Assembly (NCBI GenBank): GCA_947177695.1
Contig: CAMWVO010000169.1
Span: 1 to 5,353, forward strand
Direction of reading: 5' to 3'
DNA length: 5,353 bases
Origin: an uncultured Clostridia bacterium
GTDB taxonomy: Bacteria > Bacillota > Clostridia > Oscillospirales > Ruminococcaceae
Both the position numbers and the translations under genes were made by a program. The notes below the pieces were generated by a model. That model had not been told where the DNA came from and did not search any database. It worked only from the letters and a program-made list of their open reading frames with translations. Each line of letters starts with the position of its first letter. The stretch's first letter is position 1. Of this stretch, positions 1 to 5,353 are shown piece by piece.

Positions 1-42
1 GGCGGCTACGCCGCCGAAACGTTTCGACAGTTAGAGCGTTAA
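1..42 (+). CDS. Possible C-terminal end of an upstream gene (partial)
   Basis: Frame 1 is open from the window edge to a TAA at 40-42 and would encode the tail GGYAAETFRQLER. The composition is plausible for a protein C-terminus, but fourteen codons are too few to identify a family. The first 15 bases also form a perfect hairpin (GGCGGC, TAC loop, GCCGCC). This could simply be codon sequence or could be part of a terminator, although no T-tract follows it. A 10-bp palindrome, GAAACGTTTC, lies at 16-25. The gene is inferred only from the open frame at the edge. Confidence 0.25.
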   Translation, partial: GGYAAETFRQLER

Positions 43-101
43 ATCAAAATTTATATTAATAGAGTTCGCATATTATCAAAATATTGTTTATAATTATTTC
101 A

Positions 102-132
102 TTGACTCTTCCCCATCGTCATACTTTATAAT
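102..132 (+). promoter_or_regulatory. Candidate promoter of the MerR/TipAS gene, 19-bp spacer
   Basis: A -35 box TTGACT (102-107) and a perfect -10 box TATAAT (127-132) are separated by 19 bp, and the start codon lies 28 bp beyond the -10. Spacers of 19-20 bp are the hallmark of promoters activated by MerR-family proteins, which twist over-spaced boxes into alignment. That fits autoregulation by the gene just downstream. I do not see a convincing dyad in the spacer, so the operator is inferred. An alternative reading (TTTATA at 125-130, 17-bp spacer) would make it an ordinary promoter. Confidence 0.5.
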
Positions 133-160
133 AGTTAATGCAGGAGAAAGGAGCGGTAGA

Positions 161-901
161 ATGTACACGGTAAACGAGGTAAGCAAACGAACGGGCGTAA
201 GTGTGCGCACACTTCACCATTATGACAGGATAGGTCTGCTGAAACCATCGCAGCTGACCGTGGCGGGCTACAGACTGTATGACGATACGGCTCTGCGCCG
301 TCTGCACAGCATACTGATGTTCCGTGAGATAGGATTTTCCCTGAAAGAAATACGGGATATCCTGGACGCTCCCGATTTCGATTACGACGAAGCGTTAAAG
401 CGGCAGATAAAGCTGCTGGAGTTACAGCAAAAACGTATCGGAGAATTGATTTCCTTTGCCTGCGAAATTCGTGAAAAAGGAGTTAATAATATGAATTTTG
501 ATATTTTTAAAAGCGACGAGATCGACAGCTATAAAGCCGAAGTCAAGGAGAAATGGGGCAGCACGAAAGCGTATGAGGAATACGAAGCAAGGACTTCAGA
601 CAAATCCCCTGCCGAGCTTGAAGATACCGCCAGAAAGCTTATGGAAATTTTTGCGGATATCGGCACGGTGAAGCACCTCGCTCCTGACAGCAAGGAAGCA
701 CGCGAAAAAATCTCCGGACTGCAAAAATTCATCACCGACAATTACTACACCTGCACCGACGAGATACTTTGCGGTCTTGGACAGATGTACGTCGGCGACA
801 AAAGAATGAAGCGCAACATCGACAAAGCAGTCGGAGACGGTACTGCCGAATTTGCCGCAAAAGCTGTTTCGGCATACTGTTCGGGCAAAAATTCCGTATG
901 A
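161..901 (+). CDS. MerR-family transcriptional activator with C-terminal TipAS antibiotic-recognition domain
   Basis: This 246-residue cytoplasmic regulator is built like TipAL, Mta and SkgA. Residues 1-70 are the MerR winged helix-turn-helix: YTVNEVSKRTGVSVRTLHHYD supplies the recognition helix, GYRLYDD (36-42) is the wing, and a second helical pair follows. Residues about 75-108 form the antiparallel coiled-coil dimerisation helix (ALKRQIKLLELQQKRIGELI). Residues about 111-240 are a TipAS domain, with the signatures EKWGSTKAYEEY (130-141), YYTC (195-198), LGQMYVGDKRMKRNID (206-221) and a final helix ending SAYC. By family knowledge the C-terminal domain traps cyclic thiopeptide or other drug-like ligands, and the N-terminal half activates promoters with long spacers. 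The start is preceded by AAAGGAG (147-153). No intrinsic terminator is visible after the TGA, so transcripts may run on into the T-box leader. The natural ligand and regulon cannot be read from this window. No transporter or target gene lies beside it. Confidence 0.93.
   Translation: MYTVNEVSKRTGVSVRTLHHYDRIGLLKPSQLTVAGYRLYDDTALRRLHSILMFREIGFSLKEIRDILDAPDFDYDEALKRQIKLLELQQKRIGELISFACEIREKGVNNMNFDIFKSDEIDSYKAEVKEKWGSTKAYEEYEARTSDKSPAELEDTARKLMEIFADIGTVKHLAPDSKEAREKISGLQKFITDNYYTCTDEILCGLGQMYVGDKRMKRNIDKAVGDGTAEFAAKAVSAYCSGKNSV
491..901 (+). CDS. Candidate internally initiated TipAS-like ligand-binding protein (136 aa, same frame as the MerR gene)
   Basis: Met111 of the MerR gene (ATG at 491-493) is preceded by AAAAAGGAG (474-482) with an 8-base gap. 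This is as good a ribosome binding site as that of any full-length gene here. The bases around the ATG (483-509) are almost entirely A and T, as at genuine starts. Translation from here would give only the TipAS domain, without HTH or coiled coil. In Streptomyces lividans, tipA is known to make TipAL and, from an in-frame internal start near residue 110, the abundant drug-sequestering TipAS. The position here is nearly identical. The signals are seen directly; that they are used is inferred. The purine run could instead be a chance result of the Glu-Lys-Gly codons. Confidence 0.42.
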   Translation: MNFDIFKSDEIDSYKAEVKEKWGSTKAYEEYEARTSDKSPAELEDTARKLMEIFADIGTVKHLAPDSKEAREKISGLQKFITDNYYTCTDEILCGLGQMYVGDKRMKRNIDKAVGDGTAEFAAKAVSAYCSGKNSV

Positions 902-926
902 TTTTGTAATTTTTTTAATTTACCCC

Positions 927-955
927 TTGACAAATAAAAATTTCCATGGTATAAT
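927..955 (+). promoter_or_regulatory. Consensus sigma-A promoter of the T-box/leuA transcript
   Basis: TTGACA (927-932) and TATAAT (950-955) both match consensus perfectly with the ideal 17-bp spacer. Transcription should start near 962, placing the whole T-box leader in the transcript. The promoter lies only 25 bp after the stop of the MerR gene. A perfect promoter makes sense here because control is exerted afterwards, by transcription attenuation in the leader rather than at initiation. Confidence 0.88.
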
Positions 956-1179
956 GTCTTTTGTAATATTCAAATGCATCGACAGGAACAAAAGCCGAAC
1001 CGCTTTTTCAGAGAGCCGCCGCTTGGTGCAAGACGGCAAAGCTGCTTGGTTATAACTCGTCCTTGAGCAGTCCGCTGAAAGCTTTTGCAAGTAGGTTGGA
1101 ACGGGTTCTCCCGTTACAGAGATACGCATTGGATATCCCAAAGATTGAGATGCGGTGAGGTGCGGACTTGCGTCCGAAC

Positions 1180-1216
1180 AAGAGTGGTACCGTGGAAGCT
1201 TACGCTTTCATCTCTT
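1180..1216 (+). promoter_or_regulatory. T-box antiterminator
   Basis: Helix A1 is AAGAG (1180-1184) with CUCUU (1212-1216). Helix A2 is 1192-1199 with 1204-1211, eight pairs including G-U wobbles, capped by a UUAC loop. Between the helices lies exactly the canonical seven-base bulge UGGUACC (1185-1191) that captures the acceptor end of uncharged tRNA. Bases 1204-1214 are also the 5' strand of the terminator, so the two structures cannot coexist. Confidence 0.92.
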
Positions 1217-1251
1217 AGGTCTCGTATGAGACGGAGATGAGAGCTTTTTTT
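1204..1251 (+). terminator. Intrinsic terminator of the T-box leader
   Basis: GCUUUCAUCUC (1204-1214) pairs with GAGAUGAGAGC (1234-1244) with one G-U wobble. GUCUC (1219-1223) pairs with GAGAC (1228-1232) around a GUAU loop. Seven T residues follow at 1245-1251. This is the default structure when tRNA-Leu is charged, stopping transcription about 50 bases before the leuA start. Confidence 0.94.
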
Positions 1252-1301
1252 ATTGCGAACTCATCTGCCTCTCCCGCAAAAAAAGAAAGGAAAGATTTGT
1301 C

Positions 1302-2963
1302 ATGAAGAACTTTGACCGCTACGAAAAACGCTATTTTATGCCCCCGGAGCCCTGCTATGACTGGGTAAAGAACGAGAGTGTGAAAAAAGCTCCCGTATGG
1401 TGCTCCGTTGACCTCCGAGACGGCAATCAGGCGCTGATAATCCCCATGTCCTTAGAAGAAAAGCTGGAGTTCTGGAACTGCCTCGTTAAAGTAGGCTTCA
1501 AGGAGATTGAGATCGGCTTCCCCGCCGCAAGCGAAACCGAGTACGCTTTCTGCCGCGCTCTGATCGAGAGAAACCTCATTCCCGACGACGTTACCGTTCA
1601 GGTGCTGACCCAGAGCCGCGAGCATATCATCGCAAAAACCTTTGAAGCGTTAAAGGGCTGCAAGAATGCCGTTGTACACCTCTACAACAGCACCTCTGTC
1701 GCTCAGCGCGAGCAGGTGTTCAAAAAGTCCAAGCAGGAAATTATTGATATTGCAACCTTTGGCGCAAAGCTCTGCAAGGAGTACCGCGAGAAAACCGAGG
1801 GAAACTTCCGCTTTGAGTACAGCCCCGAAAGCTTTACGGGTACAGAACCCGAATTTGCGCTGGAAATATGCAACGCTGTCATTGACATCTGGCAGCCGAC
1901 CGCCGACGACAAGGTCATCATAAACCTGCCCGTAACCGTTGCGGAAAGTATGTCCCACGTTTACGCCTGTCAGGTTGAGTATATGTGCAAGCACCTGAAA
2001 AACCGCGAGAATATTATCGTATCCCTCCACCCACACAACGACCGCGGCTGCGCTGTTGCGGACTCCGAAATGGGTCTGCTGGCGGGAGCTGACCGTATCG
2101 AGGGTACGCTTTTCGGAAACGGCGAACGTACCGGCAACGTTGACATCGTTACCCTTGCAATGAATATGTTCACCCACGGCGTAGACCCCGAACTGGATTT
2201 CTCCAATATGCCCGAGATCACCGAGCTGTACGAAAAGGTTACACGTATGCACGTATACGAGCGTCAGCCATACAGCGGCGCGCTGGTGTTTGCGGCATTC
2301 TCAGGCTCTCATCAGGACGCTATTGCAAAGGGCATGAAGTGGCTGGAGGAAAAGAAGCCGCCCCACTGGACTGTCCCCTACCTCGCCATCGACCCCAAGG
2401 ACGTGGGCAGAGAGTACGAGGGCGATGTTATCCGCATAAACAGCCAGTCGGGCAAGGGCGGTATCGGCTACCTCATGGAACAGAAATTCGGCATAGATAT
2501 GCCTCCTAAAATGCGCGAGGACTTCGGCTACGCGGTAAAGAGCGTTTCCGACCACGCTCACAAGGAGCTTATGCCCGACGAGATCAACGAGATATTCCGC
2601 AGCCGCTATCTGAACAAAACAGACTTCTTTAAGGTGGACGAAGCGCACTACGCTCAGAAAAACGGCATTACCGCTACCGTAAACGTTGAGTACAACGGAA
2701 AGATCATCAAGCGCGAGGCAAGCGGAAACGGACGTCTCGACGCGGTATCAAACGCTGTCAAGGACGCGTTGGGAATACAGTACACCATTACCACATACAA
2801 GGAGCACGCTCTGGAGCACGGTTCAAGCTCCGAGGCGGCAGCTTATGTGGGAATCGAAACGGAAAACGGCGTATTCTGGGGAGCGGGAACGCATACGGAT
2901 ATTATCGTTGCTTCAATAAATGCTCTTGTTTCGGCTATAAACAACAGCGGACTGGTCAAGTAA
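1302..2963 (+). CDS. leuA: 2-isopropylmalate synthase, long form
   Basis: The enzyme condenses acetyl-CoA with 2-oxoisovalerate to give 2-isopropylmalate, the committed step of leucine synthesis, in the cytoplasm. The 553 residues match the long class known from yeast and actinobacteria such as Mycobacterium tuberculosis. They begin with the N-terminal extension containing RYFMPPEPCYDWV, followed by the TIM-barrel HMGL-like catalytic domain. Catalytic Arg39 and metal ligand Asp40 lie in DLRDGNQ. Metal ligands His243 and His245 are in HPHNDRG, and Asn279 is in GNGERTGNVD. Their spacing agrees with Arg80, Asp81, His285, His287 and Asn321 of the mycobacterial enzyme (recalled from memory). A linker region follows, then the C-terminal LeuA allosteric domain from about residue 435, with GNGRLDA (475-481) and WGAGTHTDII (526-535). 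The latter domain normally confers feedback inhibition by leucine. AAAGGAAAG (1286-1294) sits before the ATG. Expression is governed by the T-box leader. No other leucine or branched-chain gene follows, so leuA appears to be transcribed alone. Confidence 0.97.
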   Translation: MKNFDRYEKRYFMPPEPCYDWVKNESVKKAPVWCSVDLRDGNQALIIPMSLEEKLEFWNCLVKVGFKEIEIGFPAASETEYAFCRALIERNLIPDDVTVQVLTQSREHIIAKTFEALKGCKNAVVHLYNSTSVAQREQVFKKSKQEIIDIATFGAKLCKEYREKTEGNFRFEYSPESFTGTEPEFALEICNAVIDIWQPTADDKVIINLPVTVAESMSHVYACQVEYMCKHLKNRENIIVSLHPHNDRGCAVADSEMGLLAGADRIEGTLFGNGERTGNVDIVTLAMNMFTHGVDPELDFSNMPEITELYEKVTRMHVYERQPYSGALVFAAFSGSHQDAIAKGMKWLEEKKPPHWTVPYLAIDPKDVGREYEGDVIRINSQSGKGGIGYLMEQKFGIDMPPKMREDFGYAVKSVSDHAHKELMPDEINEIFRSRYLNKTDFFKVDEAHYAQKNGITATVNVEYNGKIIKREASGNGRLDAVSNAVKDALGIQYTITTYKEHALEHGSSSEAAAYVGIETENGVFWGAGTHTDIIVASINALVSAINNSGLVK

Positions 2964-3048
2964 AATCGCAGGGCAGGGGTATCGGGCGAATAGCGATACA
3001 GAAGTATCTTTCGTCTCGGCAGAGAATTTATTCTTATTGTCAAAGTAT

Positions 3049-3088
3049 GGCGGCAAGGATAAAGGCTCTGCCTTTCCCCCCGCCTTTT
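3049..3088 (+). terminator. Possible leuA transcription terminator
   Basis: GGCGG (3049-3053) can pair with CCGCC (3080-3084). A perfect inner hairpin lies within it, AAAGGC (3061-3066) with GCCTTT (3070-3075) around a TCT loop, and four T residues follow. The interior is imperfect and the T-tract short, so this is only a plausible rho-independent terminator. A weaker hairpin, GATAC (2995-2999) with GTATC (3004-3008), lies upstream. I see no gene in 2964-3164. The small open frames there are on both strands, lack convincing ribosome sites, and the longer ones run into the SRP RNA. Confidence 0.4.
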
Positions 3089-3164
3089 CTATGCATTGCC
3101 GCGATTTTACTCAAAAAGACAAAAGTCCGAGCTGCGGGTATTTTCAAAAAATTTGAAAAAATAC

Positions 3165-3193
3165 TTGCAAAAATGAAAAATGTGTGGTATAAT
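3165..3193 (+). promoter_or_regulatory. Strong promoter of the SRP RNA gene
   Basis: TTGCAA (3165-3170), a 17-bp spacer and a perfect TATAAT (3188-3193) form the promoter, with a TGTGG run just ahead of the -10. Transcription should begin near 3200. The upstream flank (3141-3162) is a run of A- and T-tracts that could act as an UP element, as expected for a stable RNA. No other promoter of comparable quality is seen before dnaX. Confidence 0.82.
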
Positions 3194-3213
3194 ATTAGAT
3201 ACTTAAACGGATT

Positions 3214-3341
3214 TATCCGATATATAGGTGTGCGGGCCCTGTGCAACGGAACACCGTGAACCATGTCAGGCGGGGAACCGAGCAGCATTAAGCGGAACGT
3301 TTCGTGTGCCGCAGCAAGCCTGCACACCTATGTACCGGATA
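3214..3341 (+). ncRNA. ffs: Signal recognition particle RNA, small bacterial type (4.5S-like)
   Basis: This RNA is the scaffold for Ffh and FtsY in co-translational targeting of membrane proteins. The diagnostic helix 8 tip is intact: a GGAA tetraloop (3274-3277) is closed by CGG (3271-3273) and CCG (3278-3280). Next to it is the Ffh M-domain binding loop, UCAGG (3266-3270) opposite AGCAG (3281-3285). Further down, CGG at 3247-3249 pairs with CCG at 3309-3311. The ends close in a long helix of 3224-3237 with 3318-3331, which continues as 3214-3223 with 3332-3341 with a single A-C mismatch. There is no Alu domain like that of the Bacillus RNA. Exact ends are uncertain: transcription probably starts near 3200, and the TTTTATTTT tract at 3344-3352 right after the closing helix may end it. 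Location close upstream of dnaX agrees with other Bacillota. Confidence 0.94.
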
Positions 3342-3366
3342 TATTTTATTTTCAGGGTGATGAGCT

Positions 3367-4320
3367 GTGCGTGAAAATTACAACAGACGTCTGCCAAGCC
3401 TGTGGGACAGATTTTCCGCATTTATTGTCAGGATAATTCCATGGCTGGCGGCGCACGTCTTTCTGGGACTTTGCATTGGAAGCCTGTACGCAATTCGCAG
3501 ATACGGTGCTGAAAATGCCGAAATATACTACTTCCCGCCGATAATATGCGGCGCTTTGGCTGCCATTCTCGGAGGGTGGGCGTACTATTCGTTCGGACGT
3601 GTCAGGTCGGAATACGAGATCAACAAATTGGGTAATTTTGACAGGGCGCTGGTTTTCGGATACTTTTACGGTTCGGACGCAAAGCTTCTGCGGGAAGCGG
3701 TCATTGATATGCATTTGTCCGACCTTAACGGCGCGCTTGAAAAATTCAAATGGCTTGAGGAAAAAGAGCTTCCCGACGACAGGCGTTCGGTTCTGTGCTT
3801 CTATATGGGACGATGCTATCAGCTTATGGGGTATCCCTCAAACGGCGTGAAATACTTTCAGGAGGCTTTGGATAAGGGTCTGAAGCTCAGCGATACATAC
3901 CTGCTTACGGCGCGGTGTCTTACCCAGAACGGCAGGTTTGACGAGGCTTTGGAGTGCTACAACACCCTGCTCGAAAAGGACTGCTATTTTGATTTTATCT
4001 ATACGGACATGGGTATCGCCTGCCTTAAAAAGGGCGACGGTGAAAAGGCTCTGGAATACTTCACCAAATCCGTTGACGAGGGGAAAAATTATTCCTTTGC
4101 GCTGGGGGGCTGCTCTCTGGCGTATTTGCAGATGAAAGATCTGGACAAAAGCAGGGAATACTACCGTCAAGCCCTGACCTGCAACATGGACGACGTGAAC
4201 GGCTTCAAGATATTCTACTGCAATATTGCGGAAGCGGTGGGTCTGTTTGACGAGATCGACCCGCAGATGAAGCTTCGTTCCGAAGCAGGATTTGAGCATG
4301 GAGACGAAATTATAAGGTGA
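3367..4320 (+). CDS. Membrane-anchored tetratricopeptide-repeat protein, function unknown
   Basis: I do not recognise a named family for this 317-residue protein. A basic N-terminus leads into two hydrophobic segments, about 23-42 and 54-76, joined by a short loop. Basic residues on both outer flanks suggest a hairpin anchor with N- and C-termini in the cytoplasm. There is no cleavable signal peptide. The cytoplasmic part carries four consecutive repeats of exactly 34 residues (141-174, 175-208, 209-242, 243-276), each with TPR-like Ala, Gly and Tyr positions (for example NGRFDEALECYNTLLEKD). A degenerate copy covers about 108-134. TPRs bind protein partners, so a scaffold or assembly role is likely, but the partner is unknown. 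The start is GTG, chosen because an in-frame TGA lies at 3361-3363 and AGGGTGA (3354-3360) sits six bases before it. The gene starts just after the SRP RNA T-tract and ends 21 bp before dnaX, so it is probably cotranscribed with dnaX. Confidence 0.9.
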   Translation: MRENYNRRLPSLWDRFSAFIVRIIPWLAAHVFLGLCIGSLYAIRRYGAENAEIYYFPPIICGALAAILGGWAYYSFGRVRSEYEINKLGNFDRALVFGYFYGSDAKLLREAVIDMHLSDLNGALEKFKWLEEKELPDDRRSVLCFYMGRCYQLMGYPSNGVKYFQEALDKGLKLSDTYLLTARCLTQNGRFDEALECYNTLLEKDCYFDFIYTDMGIACLKKGDGEKALEYFTKSVDEGKNYSFALGGCSLAYLQMKDLDKSREYYRQALTCNMDDVNGFKIFYCNIAEAVGLFDEIDPQMKLRSEAGFEHGDEIIR

Positions 4321-4341
4321 TCAAAAAGGAGCGATCAGGAT

Positions 4342-5353
4342 ATGTATAAGGCGCTGTACAGAAAATACCGTCCGTCTACCTTTGACGACGTTGTTTCCCA
4401 GCCCCATATCACAACTACGCTGAGAAATCAGATAGTTTCGGGAAAGACCGCTCACGCTTACCTTTTCACAGGCTCCCGCGGTACGGGCAAGACCACCTGT
4501 GCAAGGATACTTGCAAAGGCTCTGAACTGTCTGCACCCAGTTGACGGAAATCCCTGCCTTGAATGCGAGATATGCCGCGACGCGGACGACAACGCTCTTT
4601 CGGACATAATCGAGATAGACGCGGCTTCAAACAACAGCGTGGACGACGTCCGCGACCTGCGGGACGGGGCGGTCTACACCGCAGAAAGGTGCAAATACAG
4701 GATTTATATAATCGACGAGGTTCATATGCTCACCAAGGAGGCGTTCAACGCGCTTCTGAAAATTATGGAGGAGCCGCCTCCGCACGTTAAGTTTATTCTT
4801 GCGACTACCGAGATACACAAGGTTCTGCCGACGATACTGTCACGCTGTCAGCGGTACGATTTCCGCAGAATACTTCCCAAGGACATCACCGAGCGGCTTC
4901 TGTATGTTGCCGAGCAGGAGAAAATTTCCTTAGATCCGGTCGCTGCCGAGCTTATCGCAAAAACAGCCGACGGAGGCATGAGAGACGCGCTTTCCCTGCT
5001 TGACCAGTGCATTGCCTTTTCGGAGAATGTCACTCTCGACATTGTTTCGGGAGCGGCAGGCATTGCGGGACGCGAGCCTGTGTTTGAAATTCTGGAAGCC
5101 GCCGCGGACTGCGACACTGCAAAGGCTATCGGCGTGGTAGACAGGCTTTACGGTATGTCCAAGGATATGCAGAAGCTTTGCGATGAGCTTATCGCACAGT
5201 TCAGAAATGTGATGGTTGCAAAGGCTGTACCCGAAAATCTGGACTTGCTTGTGTGTATGCCGAGCGAGCTTGAAAAGATAAAGGCTCTGGCGGAACGGCT
5301 TTCCATTGAGGATATCATGCATAAGCTTGAAATCCTCCAGTCCTGCAACGAGC
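4342..5353 (+). CDS. dnaX: DNA polymerase III subunit gamma/tau, 5' part (truncated by window end)
   Basis: DnaX is the ATPase of the clamp-loader complex that opens the beta sliding clamp and, as tau, ties polymerase cores together at the fork. The frame stays open from ATG at 4342 to the window edge, giving 337 residues of a protein usually over 500. It opens with the typical MYKALYRKYRPSTFDDV. Walker A is GSRGTGKTT (44-52). The zinc site is Cys63, Cys72, Cys75 and Cys78. Walker B is IYIIDEVHM (121-129). Sensor 1 is in LATTE (153-157), the arginine finger is in the SRC motif (167-169), and sensor 2 Arg214 is in GGMRDALSLLDQ. The clamp-loader collar domain begins around 235. AAAGGAG (4325-4331) lies ten bases before the ATG. 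Any frameshift site producing gamma would lie beyond the window. All key residues are present. Confidence 0.98.
   Translation, partial: MYKALYRKYRPSTFDDVVSQPHITTTLRNQIVSGKTAHAYLFTGSRGTGKTTCARILAKALNCLHPVDGNPCLECEICRDADDNALSDIIEIDAASNNSVDDVRDLRDGAVYTAERCKYRIYIIDEVHMLTKEAFNALLKIMEEPPPHVKFILATTEIHKVLPTILSRCQRYDFRRILPKDITERLLYVAEQEKISLDPVAAELIAKTADGGMRDALSLLDQCIAFSENVTLDIVSGAAGIAGREPVFEILEAAADCDTAKAIGVVDRLYGMSKDMQKLCDELIAQFRNVMVAKAVPENLDLLVCMPSELEKIKALAERLSIEDIMHKLEILQSCNE

Larger units (their letters stand above)
962..1251 (+). promoter_or_regulatory. T-box leader, leucine-specific (CUC specifier), controlling leuA
   Basis: The leader RNA reads tRNA-Leu charging and decides whether leuA is transcribed. 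Stem I has its base formed by CAGGA (983-987) with UCCUUG (1060-1065). Above this is the specifier loop, closed by AACC (998-1001) with GGUU (1048-1051). The distal arm carries the AGAGAGC motif (1010-1016) and an apical hairpin, GCCG (1015-1018) with CGGC (1034-1037), containing GGUG. The codon at 1056-1058 on the 3' side of the specifier loop is CUC, followed by the usual purine, and matches the downstream leucine gene. Hairpins at 1100-1115, 1125-1154 and 1163-1176 occupy the region between Stem I and the antiterminator. The T-box sequence AGAGUGGUACCGUGG (1181-1195) is near consensus. Uncharged tRNA-Leu would pair through its anticodon and through ACCA with UGGU (1185-1188). U1188 fits the A discriminator of tRNA-Leu. 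Confidence 0.96.

Noticed and set aside
65..94. Second possible promoter upstream of the MerR gene (TTCGCA, 18 bp, TATAAT)
   Set aside because: The -35 box is poor, and the downstream pair at 102-132 has better boxes and a spacing typical of MerR promoters.
852..1055. 67-aa + strand open frame bridging the MerR gene end and the T-box Stem I
   Set aside because: It overlaps the promoter and T-box leader, and the region is fully explained by RNA structure. It is not a leader peptide, as it contains no leucine run in a regulatory position.
1650..2252. Long open frame of 200 codons on the - strand inside leuA
   Set aside because: It lies wholly opposite leuA, whose catalytic motifs are intact. 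It has no recognisable domain and mirrors the codon structure of the + strand gene.
3047..3259. Small + strand open frame (70 aa) in the leuA-dnaX gap
   Set aside because: It crosses the SRP RNA promoter and half of the SRP RNA, has no good ribosome binding site, and its composition looks like translated intergenic DNA.
3040..3327. 95-aa - strand open frame antisense to the SRP RNA
   Set aside because: It is open only because it reads the structured RNA and A-rich promoter in reverse. No ribosome site or domain is seen.
4318..4337. Inverted repeat TGATC / GATCA flanking the dnaX ribosome binding site
   Set aside because: A five-pair stem with a ten-base loop is weak and likely by chance. 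The exposed Shine-Dalgarno in the loop gives no clear regulatory logic.
4848..5348. Overlapping - strand open frames opposite dnaX
   Set aside because: They are antisense shadows of a well-conserved dnaX reading frame with no independent coding evidence.

Overview
The window looks like an ordinary chromosomal segment of a Clostridia-class Bacillota, possibly a Ruminococcus-like or Oscillospiraceae relative. The evidence is AAAGGAG-type ribosome binding sites, near-consensus sigma-A promoters, a T-box leader, and an SRP RNA gene just upstream of dnaX. The genus is an inference. All recognisable complete genes lie on the + strand.

Positions 1-160 hold what may be the last 14 codons of a preceding gene and an AT-rich promoter region. 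Positions 161-901 encode a MerR-family activator with a TipAS-type drug-binding domain. Inside it, a strong Shine-Dalgarno and an ATG sit exactly at the junction between the DNA-binding half and the ligand-binding half. This could give a second, ligand-binding-only protein, as in Streptomyces tipA. From 927 to 1301 there is a consensus promoter (TTGACA, 17 bp, TATAAT) and a complete T-box leader with a CUC leucine specifier. An antiterminator and an intrinsic terminator compete for the same bases. The leader controls leuA (1302-2963), a long-form 2-isopropylmalate synthase, which stands alone without leuB, leuC or leuD in view.

Positions 2964-3164 contain only weak hairpins, one a plausible leuA terminator, and an A-tract-rich stretch. 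A second strong promoter (3165-3193) drives the small bacterial SRP RNA (about 3214-3341), recognised by its Ffh-binding internal loop and GGAA tetraloop. Immediately after it come a GTG-initiated, membrane-anchored TPR protein of unknown function (3367-4320) and dnaX (4342 to the window end, truncated), 21 bp further on. I see no promoter between the SRP RNA and dnaX, so these three may share transcription.

I found no mobile element, CRISPR array, tRNA, rRNA or defence system, and nothing that amounts to an undescribed system. The points most worth checking are the internal TipAS-like start, the displaced cysteine in the TipAS domain, and the possible SRP RNA-TPR-dnaX transcript.
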